Positions 60,210 through 64,000 of a stretch of DNA of 64,000 nt are shown one piece after another; within the stretch, counting starts at the first letter, position 1; every line of letters begins with the position of its first letter. The translations under genes and the position numbers were made by a program. The notes beneath the pieces are model-generated. The model was not told where the DNA came from and ran no database searches. It saw nothing but the letters and a program-made list of their open reading frames with translations. The DNA lies in the NCBI RefSeq assembly GCF_016772415.1, contig NZ_JAGSGD010000001.1:3621501-3685500 (forward strand), given 5' to 3'. Source of the DNA: Phenylobacterium glaciei. Lineage in GTDB: Bacteria > Pseudomonadota > Alphaproteobacteria > Caulobacterales > Caulobacteraceae.

Positions 60210-61787
60210 TCAGCTCTTCTTCGGCGCGGCAGGCTTCTTGGCCGCCGCGGGCGCCTTTGCGGCCGCAGGCTTGGCGGCCGGCTTGGCCGCAGGCTTCGCA
60301 GCCGGTTTCGCAGCGGGCTTGGCGGCCGCCTTGGGTGCTGCCTTCGCAGCAGCGGGCTTGGCGGCCGGCTTCGGCGCGGCGGCTTTCGGAGCCGCCTTGG
60401 GCGCAGCGGCCTTGGGCGTCGGTTTGGCGGCGGCGGGATTCGCAGCGGCCTTTGCCGGAGCCTTGGCGGCGGCGGGCTTGGCGGCGGGCTTCGGCGCAGC
60501 CTTGGAGGGAGCCGCTGCTTTCGCCGCGGACTTGGCGGGCGCCTTGGCCGGAGCAGCCTTCGCGGCGGGCTTCGCAGCCGACTTGGCGGCGGCCTTCGGG
60601 GCGGCGGCCTTGGCCGGAGCGGCAGCCTTGGCGGCCGGCTTCGCAGCAGGCGTCTTAGCCGCGGGCTTGGCGGCGGCTTTCGGCGCGGCGGCAGGCTTGG
60701 GCGGGGCGACCGGAGCAGCCGGCTTCGGCGCGGCGGCGACGGGGGCCGGCTTGGGGGCCGGAGCCGGGGTCGGCGCGGGGGCCGGAGCCGCGGCGGCGGG
60801 CTTGGCCGGGGCGGGCTTGGCCGGGGCGGGCTTGGCGCCGGTGATCTTGCCAATCAGAGAGTCGAAGGCGGCCCAGAAACCGGAGCGCTTGTTGTTCGTT
60901 TCCATAAGAATCTCATGATAGGAGCCGGCCACGCTGACGAATTCGCCCGCTGGCAGGTGTGATGCGACCGATCGTTGTGCGTCGTCGAGGACAAGCTTGT
61001 CGTCTTCGGCCGAAACGATGACCACGGGGATCTTCACGCTCCGCAGGTTTGCGGGATTGGCCAGGTAGGCGGTGGCGCGGAACGCGAAATCGAGCCAGCC
61101 CCAGGTGGGGCTGCCCAGCGCCAGGTCCCGATTGGCCGCCACCTGCGCCCGGGTACGGGCAAAGCGGACGGGATCGTGGGTGAGGACATTGCCCTCGAAC
61201 ACTTCATTGAACGGATCGGAGGGCGGGCCTTGCACGTATTGGCCGCCGCGGCCGGTCAGGCTCTTCCAGGCGGCCATCAGCTTGGCTTGGTAGAGCGGCG
61301 TGTTTCCAGTCCGCACGCCCAGCATCGGCGCGCAGAGCACGGCGCCGGCGAAGCGCGGCGACCCGCCCTTGGCGAGCGCCAGCAGGGTCAGGCAGCCGCC
61401 CATCGAATGGCCCACGGCGATCCAGGGCCTGGGCAGGCGCGCCTCGAAGGCGGCCAGGATAGCGCGGTAATCGTCGACGAAGGTCTGGTAGCCGTAGGCG
61501 TGGCCCTTCAGGCGGTCGGGCAGTTCGCGGTGGGACAGGCCCTGGCCGCGCCACTCCTGGACCAGGACCGTGAAGCCGCGATCCATCAGCTCTTGGACGA
61601 CCTCGAAGTACTTCTCGATGTGTTCGGTGCGACCGGTGCTCAGCACCACCGAGCCGCGCGAGGCGCCCTTGGGCGCGAACAGGGCGACGCGCAATTTCGC
61701 ACCGCCGGAGCTGACCACCCATTCGGCGCCGCCGCCGGTCGGCACGGGGGCGGCGGGAATGGCGACGAGGGGGGCGGCCTCACCCAT
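60210..61787 (-). CDS. Alpha/beta hydrolase (lysophospholipase-like) with long Ala/Lys/Pro tail
   Basis: The 525-residue protein has an alpha/beta hydrolase domain at 1-315: VLSTGRTEHIEKYFEVV, QEWRGQGLSHR, nucleophile GHSMGG at about 126-131, the acid in VSAEDDKLV and His in SYHEIL. This is a monoacylglycerol lipase/lysophospholipase pattern. Residues 320-525 are almost only Ala, Lys and Pro (PAKAAA, KPAAK repeats), like histone H1 or AlgP. The tail is +20 to +40 in charge, so it could bind DNA, LPS or acidic polymer. The stop of the SCP2 gene overlaps its start by 8 bases. Confidence 0.82.
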   Translation of the reverse strand: MGEAAPLVAIPAAPVPTGGGAEWVVSSGGAKLRVALFAPKGASRGSVVLSTGRTEHIEKYFEVVQELMDRGFTVLVQEWRGQGLSHRELPDRLKGHAYGYQTFVDDYRAILAAFEARLPRPWIAVGHSMGGCLTLLALAKGGSPRFAGAVLCAPMLGVRTGNTPLYQAKLMAAWKSLTGRGGQYVQGPPSDPFNEVFEGNVLTHDPVRFARTRAQVAANRDLALGSPTWGWLDFAFRATAYLANPANLRSVKIPVVIVSAEDDKLVLDDAQRSVASHLPAGEFVSVAGSYHEILMETNNKRSGFWAAFDSLIGKITGAKPAPAKPAPAKPAAAAPAPAPTPAPAPKPAPVAAAPKPAAPVAPPKPAAAPKAAAKPAAKTPAAKPAAKAAAPAKAAAPKAAAKSAAKPAAKAAPAKAPAKSAAKAAAPSKAAPKPAAKPAAAKAPAKAAANPAAAKPTPKAAAPKAAPKAAAPKPAAKPAAAKAAPKAAAKPAAKPAAKPAAKPAAKPAAAKAPAAAKKPAAPKKS

Positions 61788-62100
61788 GGTCGGCCACCAT
61801 CTTTGAAAACAGCTGCTGGACCTGGGGCTGCAGGGACATGGCGAGACCCATGTCGGAGAGCCGCATCTTGCCGCGCATCACCGCGGTCATGGGATCGAGC
61901 TCGCGCTTGCCCATGGCCTTCATGTCATTTTGGCTGATGGTGATGGTCAGGTCGGCGGGCTTGTCGTCATTGCTGACGACCCCGCCGTCGATGTGGATGA
62001 AGCCTTCGCCCTTGAGGTCGAACTTCACGGACTTCCCCAGGCCGGAGTCGTCGCCAACTCCCGTCCGCACCCGTTCGGTCAGTTCCTGCAAGCTCGCCAA
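61780..62100 (-). CDS. SCP2 sterol-binding domain protein
   Basis: The 106-residue protein is a single SCP2 domain: VKFDLKGEGFIHIDGG, PADLTITISQNDMKAMGKRELDPMTAVMRGKMRLSDMGLAMSL. SCP2 binds fatty acyl-CoA or sterol-like lipids in a hydrophobic pocket. It starts with TTG 62100 and has GGAAGGG upstream. It overlaps the lysophospholipase-like gene by 8 bases, so the two are translated together. A lipid carrier that delivers substrate to the hydrolase is a plausible reading, not shown. There is no signal peptide. Confidence 0.87.
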   Translation of the reverse strand: MASLQELTERVRTGVGDDSGLGKSVKFDLKGEGFIHIDGGVVSNDDKPADLTITISQNDMKAMGKRELDPMTAVMRGKMRLSDMGLAMSLQPQVQQLFSKMVADHG

Positions 62101-62208
62101 GGATTCGGCCCTTCCCGATGGATGAAAGGGGCACCTTCGCCTCTCGGGCGAATGATGTAAACGGCGGCGCTTTTCCTAGGGTTAGCGGGAGGTTTCCGCC
62201 GCCTTCGA

Positions 62209-62646
62209 TCAGCCCGCCTTGACCGGTGCGGGACAGGCGTCGCCCAAGCGCCGCGCATCGGTGGTGAAGCGTCCCCCCAGCGGCAGGCCGGCATAGGTGG
62301 TGTCCACATCGGCCACCAGTTTGAAGGTGCTGGGGGAGTAGGTCCCGGCAGCCTCGATGGCGACCTGGCGGCCCTTCTTGGAGGCGCAGGTTCCCTTGAG
62401 CGTAATCTTGCCGTTCTGGAAGATGCGGGTCGGATAGGTGCAGCTGTAGTGGCGGTTGCTGGGACCCAGAGTGAACTTGGCCACCTCCGAGGGCGTGATG
62501 CAGCGCCGCTCCTTCTTGGTCTGGCTGATCACCGCCTGGACCTTGTTGGTCACCTCCCAATAGCCCGGCTGGATGGTGGATTCCTGGGCGAAGGCCGGCG
62601 CCGCGGCGGCCAAGGCGATCAGTCCAGCAGTAAGGATGCGCAACAT
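62209..62646 (-). CDS. DUF3617 periplasmic protein
   Basis: The 145-residue protein has a signal peptide (hydrophobic 3-17, cleavage AFA|Q near 20) and the DUF3617 pattern: TIQPGYWEVTNKVQAV, RRCITPSEVAKF, then paired Cys (HYSCTYP, GTCASKKG, GDACP). Two disulfides are likely. Its function is unknown. It is transcribed alone, divergent from the PPOX-family gene. ATG 62646 puts the signal peptide at the N-terminus; an upstream in-frame ATG (62691) adds 15 residues that disturb it. Confidence 0.83.
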   Translation of the reverse strand: MLRILTAGLIALAAAAPAFAQESTIQPGYWEVTNKVQAVISQTKKERRCITPSEVAKFTLGPSNRHYSCTYPTRIFQNGKITLKGTCASKKGRQVAIEAAGTYSPSTFKLVADVDTTYAGLPLGGRFTTDARRLGDACPAPVKAG

Positions 62647-62790
62647 GTTCCAGCTCTCGACCCGAATGATGCTGACAGAATAGCGCATCAAGGTGGCTCA
62701 TTTCTGACCCGGTGCTTCGGGTCCCGTTCATCTTGCACATCGGGAACGCGGCACGCATAGTTGAGAACGCTTCGCAATACCGAGGACGCC

Positions 62791-63402
62791 ATGAAGACGC
62801 TCGAACTCGCCGACCTGGACCAGATCTACCGCCCGCCGGGCAAGCTGGTGATCGACAAGTCGCTGTCCGCCATCGACAAGCACGGCAAGGCCTTCATCGC
62901 GCTCTCGCCCTTCTGCGTGGTGTCCTCGGCCGGCCCGGACGGCTCGATCGATGTGTCGCCGCGCGGCGGGGAGCCGGGCTTCGTGCATGTCAGCGACGAC
63001 GGGCAGACCCTGTTCCTGCCCGACCGCCCCGGCAACAACCGCCTCGACACCCTCCGCAACCTGCTGGCGGGTCCCGGGCGCATCGGGTTCATGTTCATGA
63101 TCCCCGGCTTCGACGACGTCTATCGGGTGAACGGCAAGGCCAGCGCCACCGCCGATCCCGACCTGCTGGCTCAGTTCGTGGCGTTCGGGAAAACACCGCG
63201 CCTGGTGCTGTCGGTCGCCGTGGAGGAGGCCTTCTTCCACTGCCCCAAGGCCATCATGCGCGGACGGCTTTGGGACGCTGACGCCCAGGTCGAGCGCTCG
63301 GCCCTGCCCACCCTGGCGGAGGTCATCTTTGATCAGCTGGACATGGGCAAGGTCCCCGTGTCCGAAGAGGTCATCCAGGCCGACTACCAGACCCAGCTCT
63401 AG
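62791..63402 (+). CDS. Pyridoxamine 5'-phosphate oxidase-family FMN protein
   Basis: The 203-residue protein matches the MSMEG_1061-like branch of the PPOX/FMN-binding split-barrel family: ALSPFCVVSSAGPDGSIDVSPRGGEPGFVHV and LPDRPGNNRLDTLRNLL (FMN contact), then HCPKAIMRGRLW. It probably binds FMN or F420 and reduces a small molecule, or is a general stress protein. ATG 62791 has GAGGACGCC just upstream; a TTG at 62761 would add 10 residues. The stop TAG shares the palindrome CTAG with the stop of the convergent beta-lactamase gene. Confidence 0.82.
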   Translation: MKTLELADLDQIYRPPGKLVIDKSLSAIDKHGKAFIALSPFCVVSSAGPDGSIDVSPRGGEPGFVHVSDDGQTLFLPDRPGNNRLDTLRNLLAGPGRIGFMFMIPGFDDVYRVNGKASATADPDLLAQFVAFGKTPRLVLSVAVEEAFFHCPKAIMRGRLWDADAQVERSALPTLAEVIFDQLDMGKVPVSEEVIQADYQTQL

Positions 63403-64000
63403 GCCCGTAGCGCCTCGATCCCCGACTTCACCGCCCGCGCCATCGCCGCGTTGATGGCGGCGGTCCCGACGAAGGGCTGGTGCGCCTGCGTGAAGACGGC
63501 GAAAACGTAGCGCGCGCCGTCGGGCCAGGTGATGACGCCGATCTCGTTGCGCACGCGGCCGAACAGGCCGCCGCTCTTGGCCGCCAGCGATCCCCCATCC
63601 GGCATGGCGGGCTCAAGCCGCCGGGTGACCTGCTGACCCATCACATCGCGCAGGGTGGCGCAGGCGGGCGGCAGGGCGGCGGTGTCGTTCCAGACGGCGG
63701 CGAGCAAGGTGGTCATGTCGCGGGCCGTCGTTCGCGAACCCCGCGCGGGATCCAGCGCGGCGATGGCGGCGATGCGGGCAGGGTCGGTGCTGCCGGCCTG
63801 GGCGGCGGGTCCCAGCTTGCCGGCCTGGGCGTTCAGCAGTTCGGCGTAGGAGCGGAAGGCCAGATCCACCGCCATGGTGTCGAGCAGGGTCTTCAGGTCG
63901 CTGACGATCCGGGTCTCGCGGCAGCCGCACATCACGGCGCGCGCATTGATGGCGTCGAGGCCGACCCGGGCGATCAGCAGGTCGGTGGCGGCGTTGTCGC
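63399..64000 (-). CDS. Class A beta-lactamase (N-terminus beyond window edge)
   Basis: The frame runs off the right edge; 200 codons are seen. It contains a DN-AATDLLI segment, which fits the SDN loop of class A beta-lactamases (S lost off the edge), and KSGG with GRVRNEIGVI, the KTG motif. The omega-loop Glu motif is not clear to me. SxxK and the signal peptide would be beyond the window. It is either a chromosomal beta-lactamase or a related serine hydrolase. It ends tail to tail with the PPOX gene. Its activity cannot be judged without the missing part. Confidence 0.75.
   Translation of the reverse strand, partial: DNAATDLLIARVGLDAINARAVMCGCRETRIVSDLKTLLDTMAVDLAFRSYAELLNAQAGKLGPAAQAGSTDPARIAAIAALDPARGSRTTARDMTTLLAAVWNDTAALPPACATLRDVMGQQVTRRLEPAMPDGGSLAAKSGGLFGRVRNEIGVITWPDGARYVFAVFTQAHQPFVGTAAINAAMARAVKSGIEALRA

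Noticed and set aside
60201..60962. Plus-strand open frames rich in Gly/Leu/Arg or Ala/Gly opposite the Ala/Lys tail
   Set aside because: They are antisense images of the PAKA repeats; the minus-strand frame is continuous with a proven hydrolase domain.
1..64000. tRNA genes, CRISPR arrays, insertion sequences, integrases or prophage genes
   Set aside because: None could be recognised anywhere in the window.

Overview
The window is high-GC, densely packed bacterial DNA with Caulobacterales gene content, most likely Phenylobacterium or Caulobacter. The best markers are a GcrA-type cell-cycle regulator (52387-52887) with a CtrA-like box upstream, an argD-argF-hslO cluster, xseA followed by a DUF2093 gene, an alphaproteobacterial HTH regulator, a TonB-dependent receptor and palindromic intergenic repeats of an alphaproteobacterial type. 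I see no tRNA, rRNA, CRISPR array, insertion sequence or prophage. The genus call is inference.

Layout. 1-11511 is a surface-polysaccharide/LPS locus: a GT-C-like membrane protein and a lipoprotein, a GNAT enzyme, a PIG-L deacetylase, an EamA/ArnE-like flippase subunit, a GT2 glycosyltransferase, a heptose-phosphate kinase (HddA type), a methyltransferase, a Wzm/Wzt ABC exporter and two further glycosyltransferases. 11508-16864 holds an aromatic-acid MFS transporter, a small unknown protein, a membrane-bound AraC regulator facing a fatty-acid hydroxylase gene, and a FliK-like/FlhB-C pair. 16935-20562 is a large hybrid histidine kinase overlapping a single-domain response regulator. 20607-28394 carries a transglutaminase-like protein, a thioredoxin-reductase-like flavoprotein, a PHB-depolymerase-type esterase behind a PhaR-like operator, the DUF969-DUF979-DUF2891 cassette and a PAS/HisKA_2 kinase.

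28395-42005 holds gene remnants, a periplasmic RidA protein, a TonB receptor with a long AT-richer leader, a winged-helix/GNAT fusion, and a giant Gly-rich autotransporter followed by a serine hydrolase and a second PIG-L protein. 42034-46075 is hslO-argF-argD preceded by a minimal histidine kinase. 46162-51306 is a LysR regulator facing an EmrA/EmrB/outer-membrane-factor efflux operon. 51344-55619 contains an ABC-2 permease, gcrA, xseA, DUF2093 and an M23 peptidase that seems to start at a CTG. 55616-64000 contains an alpha/beta hydrolase, a lipid A acyltransferase coupled to a methyltransferase, the HTH regulator, a HisN-type phosphatase, an alpha/beta hydrolase with a histone-H1-like tail, an SCP2 protein, a DUF3617 protein, a PPOX-family protein and a truncated class A beta-lactamase.

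Most unusual points: the DUF969/979/2891 cassette of unknown function; the autotransporter's ~105-residue domain ahead of its signal peptide; a hydrolase fused to a ~200-residue Ala/Lys/Pro tail; a possible frameshift at a 6-C run that separates a second receiver domain from the hybrid kinase; a CTG start (or start-codon loss) for the M23 peptidase; the PhaR-like operator; and several families of palindromic intergenic repeats.
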